From Arcicella sp040387735 (GTDB lineage: Bacteria; Bacteroidota; Bacteroidia; Cytophagales; Spirosomataceae): a stretch of 64,000 nucleotides of DNA. The notes under the pieces were generated by a model that ran no database searches, was not told the origin of the DNA, and worked only from the letters and a program-made list of their open reading frames with translations. The position numbers were made by a program, and so were the translations under genes. This document shows, piece after piece, positions 43,841 through 51,647 of this stretch. Location: positions 1 through 64,000 of the forward strand of contig JAZKDE010000006.1 of assembly GCA_040387735.1 (NCBI GenBank), given 5' to 3'. Each line of letters starts with the position of its first letter. Positions within the stretch are counted from its first letter, which is position 1.

Positions 43841-44872
43841 ATGGAAATAATTTTTAAAACCATCGTCGGTAGTCAAGCCTACGGAACTAATACCATTGGG
43901 TCAGATACGGACTACAAAGGCGTGTACGTGCAGCCTGTCCGTGAGTTGGTTGGCTTTGGTTATAAAGAACAAATTGAAGTCAGCAAAGACGAATGTTATT
44001 ATGAAGTTCGGCGGTTTTTGCAATTGCTTCAATCGGCCAATTCTACGATGTTGGAATTACTTTTTATGCCCGAAGATTGTATCATTGAAAAGCATCCTGC
44101 CTTTGATTTAATTCTGCAAAATCGTGATAAGTTCTTGACAAAGAAATGTTTGCATTCTTTTGGCGGTTATGCCGTTGCCCAAATCAAAAAGGCGAAAGGT
44201 TTGGATAAAAAGATGAATTGGGAGAAAGATAAAATGGTTCGGAAGTCGTTGATGGATTTTTGTTTTGTCTATCAAAATGGTAAAACTTTGATTTTAGAAA
44301 CCTTTTTATCGGATAATAATTTAGACGAAAAATACTGCGGATTAGTCAATTTATCTCATTTTAAGGATTGTTACGCCTTGTATTATGACGATTCAAAACA
44401 ATTGGGTTATCGGGGAATTATGGCTGAAAATGGCGATAATGTCAGGCTAAGTTCTGTGCCGAAAGGAGAGAAGGATTTGCCTATTTTGTATTTTAATAAG
44501 GAAGGATATTCAAGTCATTGCAAGGATTTTGTACAATACACGGATTGGTTGAAAAACCGCAATACGCAACGCTACGTGGATATTGAGAATCATGGACAGC
44601 AAATTGATGGCAAAAATCTCTTGCATTGTCAACGGTTGTTGGACATGGCTTTGGAGATTGCCGAGCAAAAAACTATCATCGTCAGACGACCCAATGCTCA
44701 AGATTTACTGAAAATTCGCAGAGGAGAAATTGATTTAGAACGCTTCATGGAAAAAGCCGAATCGGATATTTTGAAGCTAAATTCTTATTTTGAAAAAAGC
44801 GATTTACCCGATGATGTGGATAAGGATTTTGTGAATGCGTTGTTGTTGGAAGTGAGGGAAAAGGTTGGCTAA
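43841..44872 (+). CDS. Predicted nucleotidyltransferase, COG3541/YcgL-like
   Basis: 343 residues. The N-terminus has a polymerase-beta-type nucleotidyltransferase signature: TIVGSQAYGTNTIGSDTDYKGVYV, with G10-S11 and metal ligands D22 and D24. The remainder is helical with CLHSFGGYAVAQIKKAKGLDKK and, near the C-terminus, NLLHCQRLLDMALEIAEQ and LLKIRRGEIDLERF. Members of this family are often encoded near polynucleotide kinase or RNA ligase genes, but their substrate is not established. Here it follows the RNA ligase by 36 bp and is likely cotranscribed. It ends one base before the stop of the convergent AbiEii-like gene. Confidence 0.85.
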   Translation: MEIIFKTIVGSQAYGTNTIGSDTDYKGVYVQPVRELVGFGYKEQIEVSKDECYYEVRRFLQLLQSANSTMLELLFMPEDCIIEKHPAFDLILQNRDKFLTKKCLHSFGGYAVAQIKKAKGLDKKMNWEKDKMVRKSLMDFCFVYQNGKTLILETFLSDNNLDEKYCGLVNLSHFKDCYALYYDDSKQLGYRGIMAENGDNVRLSSVPKGEKDLPILYFNKEGYSSHCKDFVQYTDWLKNRNTQRYVDIENHGQQIDGKNLLHCQRLLDMALEIAEQKTIIVRRPNAQDLLKIRRGEIDLERFMEKAESDILKLNSYFEKSDLPDDVDKDFVNALLLEVREKVG

Positions 44873-44873
44873 A

Positions 44874-45518
44874 TTAAGATATAAAATCAATCATATCCAA
44901 CTTAATAATTTCCCAAAATTTTCCTTTTAGACAAATTGGATCGAAATCATCATCAGCTTCACTAAACTGTGTAAAATTATGTTTGATAAGGTCTGGCTTA
45001 TGATTGTAAGGGTACCGTTTTTCGTGCAAAAAAAGCATTTTCTCGAATGAATAATTTTCCATTAATTCGTGTAAATCCCAGAAGTCTTTTTTGCGACCAG
45101 TTCGTTGAATTACATCAATTTTCATAGCAATTATTTCTTCTACGCTTGCTATTCTGATATTGTCTATCAATACAATATCGTCAAAGAAAGGGTCTGTGTA
45201 GTATAAATCAAGTTTGATACATTGGTCTTTGTTATCGCCTATTAAATATGATTTTCCCATGCCAATTGCTTGAAAATCATTAGATTGATAAAAGGAATAA
45301 TTATTTTTCAAGAAAATATCTATCGCTTTAAAATCAATTGAGCCATAATCAGCATCCGAGAATAAGTCAATATCGACTGATTCACGGTGACCTATAAAAA
45401 GGCTTAATGCTGTGCCGCCAACTAACCTGAAAGAATCAAATATTGGATTAGCCATTAAGTCTTTTAGAACTTGGAGTAGCAAATCATTAATAACGTTGTA
45501 ATGAAGTTTATTAGACAT
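44874..45518 (-). CDS. AbiEii/AbiGii-like nucleotidyltransferase toxin
   Basis: 214 residues. The minimal nucleotidyltransferase core is present: FRLVGGTALSLFIGHRESVDIDLF, with GG at 34-35 and metal ligands D49 and D51, then a later acidic strand (QCIKLDLYYTDP) and AMKIDVIQRTGRKKDFWDLHEL, typical of the AbiEii family. AbiEii proteins are toxins of type IV-like toxin-antitoxin or abortive-infection systems that transfer nucleotides to RNA, including tRNA. The gene overlaps the upstream HTH gene by 8 bp. The pair runs against, and sits inside, the RNA-repair genes. It is somewhat shorter than many family members. Confidence 0.85.
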   Translation of the reverse strand: MSNKLHYNVINDLLLQVLKDLMANPIFDSFRLVGGTALSLFIGHRESVDIDLFSDADYGSIDFKAIDIFLKNNYSFYQSNDFQAIGMGKSYLIGDNKDQCIKLDLYYTDPFFDDIVLIDNIRIASVEEIIAMKIDVIQRTGRKKDFWDLHELMENYSFEKMLFLHEKRYPYNHKPDLIKHNFTQFSEADDDFDPICLKGKFWEIIKLDMIDFIS

Positions 45519-45966
45519 TTTTTTTCAAAATTTCATGAATTACATTCTCCCCATAAAAACGAGTAATTTCCTGTTTTTCAAGTTCATTACCACGTTCAAA
45601 AATTCTTTGAATGACTGCTTTTTTTTGTTTTACCCAATTGATTTTATCCATTTGAGTATCCCAAAATAATGCTGAATTTAATTTAGTTAAATCAGGACTT
45701 TCAGAATACTCTTTGCGTTTTTCTTGTTCAATATCATAATAAACCTGTAAAATCATCAAATAGCCCTCTTCAAGTCCCAATGATTTTTCGATTTTGAGAG
45801 CTAAGGCAGTATTCATATTTCGCTTACCTTTCGTAATTGCTCCCAGCGTTTGCGGGAATTCGTTTACTGAAAGGGCAAAATTTTTCTTTCTCAAATGTCG
45901 CTTTTTGAGTTCACGTTCCAAGATAAATCCTGGATGAATACCTTTGATGATTTCTATATTATTCAT
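45511..45966 (-). CDS. HTH antitoxin-like protein paired with the AbiEii-like toxin
   Basis: 151 residues. The N-terminal 70 residues form an XRE/HigA-like HTH (GIHPGFILERELKKRHLRKKNFALSVNEFPQTLGAITKGKRNMNTALALKIEKSLGLEEGYLM). The C-terminal half is helical and charged and may contact the toxin. It overlaps the toxin gene by 8 bp, the usual translationally coupled antitoxin-toxin order. Its start codon is 10 bp from a perfect 16-bp palindrome in the divergent gap to the Pnkp-like gene, suggesting autoregulation. Confidence 0.82.
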   Translation of the reverse strand: MNNIEIIKGIHPGFILERELKKRHLRKKNFALSVNEFPQTLGAITKGKRNMNTALALKIEKSLGLEEGYLMILQVYYDIEQEKRKEYSESPDLTKLNSALFWDTQMDKINWVKQKKAVIQRIFERGNELEKQEITRFYGENVIHEILKKNV

Positions 45967-45976
45967 AAAACAAAAA

Positions 45977-45992
45977 TAAACAAATTTGTTTA
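45977..45992. promoter_or_regulatory. 16-bp perfect palindrome shared by the antitoxin and Pnkp-like genes
   Basis: TAAACAAATTTGTTTA is its own reverse complement. It lies in the 42-bp gap between divergent start codons, 10 bp from the antitoxin ATG and 16 bp from the Pnkp-like ATG. It is a strong candidate operator for the HTH protein; binding there would necessarily affect both directions. Confidence 0.65.
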
Positions 45993-46008
45993 CTTTTTAT
46001 AAAACAAA

Positions 46009-46890
46009 ATGAAAAAACTATTAATACTACGTGGATTGCCCGCAAGCGGAAAGTCCACTTTTGCCAAAAATTTATTAACTGAAAATCCGCACACTTGGAA
46101 ACGACTGAATAAAGACGAATTACGAGCGATGTTGGATAATTCAGTACATAGTAATCCCAACGAAAAATTTGTGGAACGTGTCCGTGATTTTATGCTCGTG
46201 GAGGCTTTGAAAGAAGGAAAACACGTGGTGATTGACGATACCAATTTGTCGGATAGACCCATTGAGCGGATTACGCAAGTCGTTCAAAAATACATGAAAG
46301 ACTCGGGCGATAAGGTGCACATTGAGATAAAAGGCTTTGATACTTCGTTGGAAGAATGTCTGGAACGAGACGAAAAACGGGAGAAAAAAGTGGGCCGAGA
46401 CGTGATTATGCGAATGTACAAACAGCATATTTTGAAAGACGAACGTGGCCCACATTATCAAGAACAAGACGATACTTTGCCACCCGCTATTCTCTGTGAT
46501 TTGGACGGAACTTTGGCAATTCTTCACGACCGAGGTCCTTTTGATGCCAAACGTTGCGAGACTGATTTATTGAATATTCCTGTGGCAGAAATTGTGAAAA
46601 CGTACCACGAAAAAGGCGTGAAAATAATCCTGATGTCGGGGCGAGAAGATAATGCCCGAAGTCAGACGATGAACTGGTTGTCGTACAATAAAATTCCGTA
46701 CAATGCCTTGTATATGCGTACTTCGGGCGATAATCGGAAGGATGCTGTCGTAAAAAAAGAATTGTACGAAAAACACGTCAAAGGACAGTTTTACGTACAA
46801 TTCGTATTAGACGACCGAAATCAAGTAGTTGATTTATGGCGTTTAGATTTAGGATTACCTTGTCTGCAAGTTAATTACGGAGACTTTTGA
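46009..46890 (+). CDS. T4-Pnkp-like polynucleotide 5'-kinase/3'-phosphatase
   Basis: 293 residues, close to the 301 of T4 Pnkp and with the same domain order. The N-terminal kinase has the P-loop GLPASGKS (9-16, K15-S16), NKDELR with D36 and R39 in the place of the T4 acceptor-binding D35 and R38, VVIDDTNL, and a lid region with RDEKREKKVGR. The C-terminal HAD phosphatase has DLDGT with D164 and D166 (T4 D165/D167), LMSGRED and VLDDRNQVVDLWR. It would convert 3'-phosphate or cyclic phosphate and 5'-OH RNA ends into ligatable ends. The nearby Rnl1-like ligase provides the sealing step. It is separated from the ligase operon by the toxin-antitoxin pair. Confidence 0.93.
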   Translation: MKKLLILRGLPASGKSTFAKNLLTENPHTWKRLNKDELRAMLDNSVHSNPNEKFVERVRDFMLVEALKEGKHVVIDDTNLSDRPIERITQVVQKYMKDSGDKVHIEIKGFDTSLEECLERDEKREKKVGRDVIMRMYKQHILKDERGPHYQEQDDTLPPAILCDLDGTLAILHDRGPFDAKRCETDLLNIPVAEIVKTYHEKGVKIILMSGREDNARSQTMNWLSYNKIPYNALYMRTSGDNRKDAVVKKELYEKHVKGQFYVQFVLDDRNQVVDLWRLDLGLPCLQVNYGDF

Positions 46891-46921
46891 CAGTTATCAG
46901 TAAACAGTTATCAGTTACCAA

Positions 46922-46971
46922 TGTCAGGTTTTATCATAGTTTAATGTATCTAACTATGATAAAACCTGACA
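46922..46971. terminator. 20-bp perfect hairpin between convergent genes
   Basis: Arms 46922-46941 and 46952-46971 are perfectly complementary around a 10-nt loop. It follows the Pnkp-like gene and faces the end of the TonB gene, so it may act as a bidirectional terminator, though no T-run follows. Two copies of ACAGTTATCAGT-like sequence precede it (46890-46916). Confidence 0.65.
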
Positions 46972-47004
46972 CACAAACTCATTCTCCCATTCCCAATCTC
47001 ACTT

Positions 47005-47835
47005 CTACTCCGATAACTGGAAACTAATTGGTAAGGTAAATCTTACGGCTACTGCTTTACCAGACTGTTTTCCAGGTGACCATTTTGGCATGAGTTTTAC
47101 CACTCTTTGGGCTTCTTCATCACAACCAAAACCGATTCCTTTTAGTACGTCAACTTTGGTGATGCCTCCATCTTGTCCAACTACAAATTGCATGAAAACT
47201 TTGCCTCCCACATTGGCATTGGCGGCAGAAGTAGGGTAGCGTAGATTTTTTTGTAAAAATCTGGCTAATGCCTCCATACCACCCATAAATTCTGGATTTT
47301 GTTCAACGGCTATAAATATTTGATTGCTTTCGTCGGCTTTAACGGCTACTGGCATTTCAGGCTGAGAGCCTTTATTTGCATCTGGGTCTTCTACTGGAAT
47401 ATCACCTTCTACTCCGTCTTGTGTTATATTACTGATTTGTCCTTCAAAATCATTCAATGTCTCTTGGTCTGGAATTGGTTCAGTTACTTCATTATCATCA
47501 ACTATGACAGGTTGGTTAAATGCAATCGTTTTTATTTGTGGCTCAGGCTCTACAGGTAGAGGAGGCGTTACGGGTTCGATTGGTTTAATTTCTTCTTTGG
47601 GTAGTTCATTTACGTCTATGACATCAGCTATTACTATAATTTTATCTTTTCTATCAACCTTAGCCCAAAGCATCGGCGTAAGAATTGCCAAACAAAATAA
47701 TCCAATGCCAATGATTAACGCTTTTTTAATAACGTTTTGATAATCAGATCGTAATGTATAAGCTCCGTAGCTTTTATTACGATTTTGGAAGACGATGTCT
47801 TCCAATGTTTCGAGATTTTCTTGGTGATTTTCCAT
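47005..47835 (-). CDS. TonB-family energy transducer
   Basis: 276 residues. The N-terminus has the Bacteroidetes TonB start (LETLEDIVFQNRNKSYGAYTLRSDYQN), a membrane helix about 37-57, a Pro/Glu linker (EEIKPIEPVTPPLPVEPEPQ) and a C-terminal TonB_C domain about 190-276 (NPEFMGGMEALARFLQKNLRYPTSAANANVGGKVFMQFVVGQDG, then FGCDEEAQRVVKLMPKWSPGKQSGKAVAVRFTLPISF). It couples the ExbBD motor to outer-membrane receptors. The TonB_C domain is strikingly similar to that in the M56 protein encoded just upstream. Confidence 0.93.
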   Translation of the reverse strand: MENHQENLETLEDIVFQNRNKSYGAYTLRSDYQNVIKKALIIGIGLFCLAILTPMLWAKVDRKDKIIVIADVIDVNELPKEEIKPIEPVTPPLPVEPEPQIKTIAFNQPVIVDDNEVTEPIPDQETLNDFEGQISNITQDGVEGDIPVEDPDANKGSQPEMPVAVKADESNQIFIAVEQNPEFMGGMEALARFLQKNLRYPTSAANANVGGKVFMQFVVGQDGGITKVDVLKGIGFGCDEEAQRVVKLMPKWSPGKQSGKAVAVRFTLPISFQLSE

Positions 47836-47946
47836 AATTGAGTATAATTAAAAATGAAACTAATTTTTTAGTTGATTGAGTTTTTAAAAATCCCCACTTG
47901 TTGGGGTGGGGGATTTTTAAGTAGGATAGGGTTTTTGTTTATCGGA

Positions 47947-49473
47947 CTATTTCTTCTTGCTCGTAATAACAACAACGCCATTTTTACCTTTTTTGCCATA
48001 TTGTTTGATGGCTTCTTCAGCTTTAAGAATATCTACTTTCTCAATATTCTCCTGATTATAGTTTTTCAATTCGGATTCAATTATTTCCTTTCCATCCAAA
48101 ATATAAATAGGTGGATGCTCAACTAATGCTACATTTCCTAATTGAAAATTGATAGGAATGGTAAGTTTACTTCGAACAGTTCTACCGCTTTGTTTACCTG
48201 CAATCCAATTTGGAACCGACTTTAAAACTCTCTGAGCTTCATCATCACAGCCGTATCCAATACCTTTTAATATAGCGTAGTCACTGGTTGAACCGTCGGT
48301 ATTGACCGTAAATTCAATATAAACTTTACCTGTAATATTCGCTTTTTGAGCTGATTCTGGATATTTAATATTTTCTTTTAAATATTTAGTAAAAGCCTCC
48401 ATTCCGCCAGGAAATTCAGCATTTTGTTCGACATTATTAAATACTTCAGTAGTATCTTTTTTAGTGTCTTTTTTCCCGTGAACCGTAACTTCATCTAATA
48501 ATGCTGGGCTAATAATCAAGGCTTTAGATAAATCGATTCCATCTTCTAATAATACCTCTCGGGCTGTTTTAGATGGTTGAACAATTACTTCTTCCAATTT
48601 TTCATCTACCACGTTTTCTATTTTCTCTAATTCTCGACTCGCTAAAGTAGCTGATGAAACTATAATCATTAATATAAAGAGCGGAGCGATGAGTCCGTAT
48701 TTCATCATGGCAGTTTGGTTTGAACGTTCTTTGTGTAGCATTTTTATTCTGAGTTTTAAAAGTGAAGAATTGAAGAAATTATTGGTTAACGGAATTGCCT
48801 GTACGCCAAATTGTTCCTGGAATAAAAGCATGGCATAATCCGCTTTTGAGGCTTCATTACGGCTGGCAACTTCGTCGGCAATAAATTCGTGAATATGTTT
48901 AATTGAACTTTTATAAAGATAAACAACGGGATTAAACCAGTTGAAAATGGCAATTAATTCAAACAACATTACATCAGCGGAATGTAACTGACGAATGTGA
49001 ACGAACTCGTGTTTCATGATGGTAGAACGTTGCTTTAATTCTTTACTCACGAACAAAATATTAAAGAATGAAAAGGCTTGTTTAGAGTCTTTTTGAAGAG
49101 TTCTTCGCTTCATCATTTGTCCCAAATAGACTAAATTTCCCCCAAAACGAGCAATTCCTATCAAAATTCCGATAATGTAAAAAACAGCTATAAAATCCCC
49201 TAATGTAAGCTTATGGACTTTTTCACTGGCTTGTACGTAGAAAACCTGTGGGTCATAAAGTATATTAATCGTTTGTGAAACTTGCTCTGTTACAAACCAA
49301 CTACGTACCCATTCTGACTGTATCAACGGAATAAAAAATGCCAAAGCTGCCGATGCCACCAAGTAGCCTCGATTAAGATTAAAGAAGGTTTCCATTCGTA
49401 ATAAAATACGATAAAAGCCGTAAAATAAAATCAAATATAAATTTACTTGGAGAAGGTAATTGAGCCAGTTCAT
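47947..49473 (-). CDS. BlaR1-like M56 membrane peptidase fused to TonB_C and plug-like domains
   Basis: 508 residues from the ATG at 49473 (MNWLNYLLQVNLYLILFYGF, the usual start of this family); an upstream ATG at 49551 would add 26 polar residues. The N-terminal half has about four membrane helices and the zinc motif HEFVH (155-159) with a downstream HEFIADEVA. After a helix near 270-290 comes a periplasmic part: a TonB_C domain (NAEFPGGMEAFTKYLKENIKYPESAQKANITGKVYIEF) and a tail resembling a receptor plug (PIYILDGKEIIESELKNYNQENIEKVDILKAEEAIKQYGKKGKNGVVVITSK). M56 proteins sense signals and cleave a BlaI-type repressor; such a gene lies just upstream. Confidence 0.9.
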   Translation of the reverse strand: MNWLNYLLQVNLYLILFYGFYRILLRMETFFNLNRGYLVASAALAFFIPLIQSEWVRSWFVTEQVSQTINILYDPQVFYVQASEKVHKLTLGDFIAVFYIIGILIGIARFGGNLVYLGQMMKRRTLQKDSKQAFSFFNILFVSKELKQRSTIMKHEFVHIRQLHSADVMLFELIAIFNWFNPVVYLYKSSIKHIHEFIADEVASRNEASKADYAMLLFQEQFGVQAIPLTNNFFNSSLLKLRIKMLHKERSNQTAMMKYGLIAPLFILMIIVSSATLASRELEKIENVVDEKLEEVIVQPSKTAREVLLEDGIDLSKALIISPALLDEVTVHGKKDTKKDTTEVFNNVEQNAEFPGGMEAFTKYLKENIKYPESAQKANITGKVYIEFTVNTDGSTSDYAILKGIGYGCDDEAQRVLKSVPNWIAGKQSGRTVRSKLTIPINFQLGNVALVEHPPIYILDGKEIIESELKNYNQENIEKVDILKAEEAIKQYGKKGKNGVVVITSKKK

Positions 49474-49561
49474 ATTTTTGATGTTTGATGTTCGAATTAC
49501 GAGAATGTAATATTGTTTTTTGAAATACCCTTGAAGAGTTTTAGCAGACATTGAACATCAA

Positions 49562-50068
49562 TTATCGAATATCGCTAAGTACCTTTTTATCTTCCTCTGT
49601 GATGCTCACAATGGCGTAATGTTTATTATTGGTAATGACCATTTCATCTAATAAATCCACCATATTTCGGTATTTTGCTTTATCCGTTGATTTTATTACA
49701 ACGGTAAAAACTTCGCCAATTTTGTGTTTATAGTCAAATAAAACCTGACGAATTCCATTATCTGAAAAATCAGTTGTTTGCACCGTCGGATTACATTCTG
49801 TGCCTTGATAATAATGCACTTTATTGTCGGCATCAATTACTACATTTAATGATTCTGAGCAACGAACTTCTGACGTACAATCATCACAACTTTTATCAGG
49901 CATATTCAATTGCATAACCACAGGTTTCATCAAAGAAGTTGTTAACATAAAAAATGTTATCAATAAAAAGCCTAAATCCACCATCGGAGTCATGTCGATT
50001 TTGGTAGATAATTTGTGGCTACGTTTTTTGCCTTTTGGGGCTTGGTCGGATGCAGATATTTCAGCCAT
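49562..50068 (-). CDS. exbD: ExbD/TolR-family biopolymer transport protein
   Basis: 168 residues. A basic cytoplasmic start (KGKKRSHKLSTKIDMTPMVD) leads into one membrane helix with the conserved motor Asp in MVDLGFLLITFFMLTTSL, then a periplasmic domain with several Cys (SCDDCTSEVRC) that is unusual for ExbD. The family works with ExbB and TonB to use proton flow for receptor energisation. No exbB is adjacent. It precedes the M56 gene in the same direction, and the M56 start as chosen leaves 88 bp between them. Confidence 0.9.
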   Translation of the reverse strand: MAEISASDQAPKGKKRSHKLSTKIDMTPMVDLGFLLITFFMLTTSLMKPVVMQLNMPDKSCDDCTSEVRCSESLNVVIDADNKVHYYQGTECNPTVQTTDFSDNGIRQVLFDYKHKIGEVFTVVIKSTDKAKYRNMVDLLDEMVITNNKHYAIVSITEEDKKVLSDIR

Positions 50069-50106
50069 GTTCTTTTTTTAGTTGTGAGTTATGATTGAGT
50101 GAGTTG

Positions 50107-50189
50107 TGATTTTAGTACTGCGATTTTACTCACAAATCACTAACTCACAAATCAGGTGTAGAACTAATTTAGTGTTTGATTTTAGTACT
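50107..50189. promoter_or_regulatory. Direct repeats upstream of exbD
   Basis: TGATTTTAGTACT occurs at 50107-50119 and 50177-50189, 70 bp apart, in the 221-bp gap between blaI and exbD. Each contains the palindrome AGTACT. They could be repressor sites for the operon; the match to known BlaI operators is weak. Confidence 0.35.
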
Positions 50190-50289
50190 CAGTAGTTTTT
50201 ATGAATGTTTGAACTAAAGACAATTATAGATTAATTGACCCTATTTTATCTAAGAGATGCAAAAGACAATGCTTTTCCATAAATCCTTG

Positions 50290-50670
50290 TTACTTTTCTT
50301 CCTCTTTCATTTTATTAATCATTGCCAAAATCTCGTCGGCATCTTTGACATCAATTTTTCCTTTTTTAGAGAAAAATGAGAAAAGACTCGAAAATGAATT
50401 CTCAAAATAGCCTTCAACCAATTTTTCGGTAGCGAAAGAACTGTAATTTTCTTTGCTTACAATCGGGAAATATTCGTGCGATTTTCCGTAAGAATTGTGG
50501 CTAACAAATCCTTTTTCTTGCAGAATTCTGATAATGGTTGATACCGTATTATAGGCAGGTTTTGGTTCGGGCAATTCGTCCAAAACGTCTTTGACAAAGC
50601 CCTTTTCTATTTGCCAAAGCACCTGCATAATTTGTTCTTCGGCTTTGGTTAATTCTCTTTCTGGTTGCAT
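50290..50670 (-). CDS. BlaI/MecI/CopY-family repressor
   Basis: 126 residues. The winged HTH is clear: LTKAEEQIMQVLWQIEKGFVKDVLDELPEPKPAYNTVSTIIRILQEKGFVSHNSYGKSHEYFPIVSKENY, with the C-terminal dimerisation helices (EKLVEGYFENSFSSLFSFFSKKGKIDVKDADEILAMI). BlaI dimers repress target promoters until cleaved through an M56 sensor. The M56 gene lies two genes downstream on the same strand, so a BlaR1-BlaI-like circuit is likely. No beta-lactamase gene is nearby; the targets here may be the TonB/ExbD genes themselves. Confidence 0.92.
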   Translation of the reverse strand: MQPERELTKAEEQIMQVLWQIEKGFVKDVLDELPEPKPAYNTVSTIIRILQEKGFVSHNSYGKSHEYFPIVSKENYSSFATEKLVEGYFENSFSSLFSFFSKKGKIDVKDADEILAMINKMKEEEK

Positions 50671-50702
50671 GATTTTTATGTTAGATACCTTTTTTACAAA
50701 AA

Positions 50703-51446
50703 TTATATTAAAGATTTTAGGTACAAAGTGAATAATAATGACAGTATAATTGCGGATATTCTTATGGTTTGTTTTAGCAAAACATTACGTTGAAGGATTG
50801 ATGGTAAATTCGATTTTTTTTTGAGAAAAAAGACAACTAATCTATCATAATCCAATAAGATTAAAAATGATATTCCAATAGTTATCAATACTGATTGCAT
50901 TAATGCTCCTGCGTTCATTTGGTAAAAAATATTAATCAATGTCAGGTTTAACATGAGTGCAAAAAGAACAATGGAGGCAATCAGTAGTGTTTTACGGAAT
51001 AATAAAAAATAAGCACCAATGATTTGGATAAGAGCAAGTAAAATTCCAAAAACCGATGAATAGCCAAAGTAATACCAAGTAAGCCACTCGCCTGATTGTT
51101 GATTCATGGGTTGACTCGAAATTTCACTTGGCACAACGAACTGCAAACCAAATATCTTTTTCCAGCCAAAACTGGCAAGATTAAAAGCAATTGTATAACG
51201 AATTATTGAGTACAAAAAACCGTAAATTTTCTCAGAATCTACTTTGTTTTTATTCTCTTGACTTTGCCAAATAAATGGATAGATTAAAGATAGTAAAAAT
51301 GTTAATCCGACAAGTGAAAAAACAATTTTCGGTGGAAACCAAACTAATGTACCACTATTGCCAAGCATCAATAAAAGTGCTATTGAAGTTAAACCTGCAA
51401 TAAAACAAGTTACAATTTTTCGGGAAAGGGCCGTTTTTGTCATCAC
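50703..51446 (-). CDS. DoxX-like integral membrane protein
   Basis: 247 residues with about seven membrane helices. The segment IIRYTIAFNLASFGWKKIFGLQF and the following helices resemble DoxX-like proteins, but I cannot confirm the family. It ends 32 bp before the blaI start on the same strand and might be cotranscribed with it. A symmetrical site at 51528-51541 lies 82 bp upstream of its start. Confidence 0.7.
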   Translation of the reverse strand: MMTKTALSRKIVTCFIAGLTSIALLLMLGNSGTLVWFPPKIVFSLVGLTFLLSLIYPFIWQSQENKNKVDSEKIYGFLYSIIRYTIAFNLASFGWKKIFGLQFVVPSEISSQPMNQQSGEWLTWYYFGYSSVFGILLALIQIIGAYFLLFRKTLLIASIVLFALMLNLTLINIFYQMNAGALMQSVLITIGISFLILLDYDRLVVFFLKKKSNLPSILQRNVLLKQTIRISAIILSLLFTLYLKSLI

Positions 51447-51527
51447 TTTTAATTTAAGACAATTTGTTTAATTCACTTGAATTTTAGGCTCATGTTCAAT
51501 TATAGAATAAATATATAACTAATATTT

Positions 51528-51541
51528 TAGTTTACAAACTA
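51528..51541. promoter_or_regulatory. TAGTTT-2-AAACTA inverted repeat upstream of the membrane-protein/blaI genes
   Basis: TAGTTTACAAACTA has 6-bp inverted arms around AC and contains TTTACAAA, similar in style to BlaI/MecI operators (TACA...TGTA). It lies upstream of the gene that precedes blaI and is a candidate autoregulatory site. Confidence 0.35.
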
Positions 51542-51579
51542 TTTTTTTAGTTTTTTGAAATATTTTTGAAAAGGCGTAC

Positions 51580-51614
51580 AAAAAAGGGACAACAACGTCT
51601 GCTGACCCTTTTTT
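51580..51614 (-). terminator. Intrinsic terminator after the RMD1-family gene
   Basis: AAAAAAGGG (51580-51588) pairs with CCCTTTTTT (51606-51614) around a 17-nt loop. Read on the minus strand it follows the stop at 51648 by 33 bp and ends in a T-run, as expected for that gene. Confidence 0.8.
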
Positions 51615-51647
51615 ATAAAAAATTAAACCAATTTATTAAACGGTAAT

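Noticed and set aside
47005..50670. Beta-lactam resistance locus, because of BlaI and the BlaR1-like protein
   Set aside because: No beta-lactamase or penicillin-binding protein gene is adjacent; the linked genes encode TonB and ExbD, and M56/BlaI pairs are common in Bacteroidetes without resistance.
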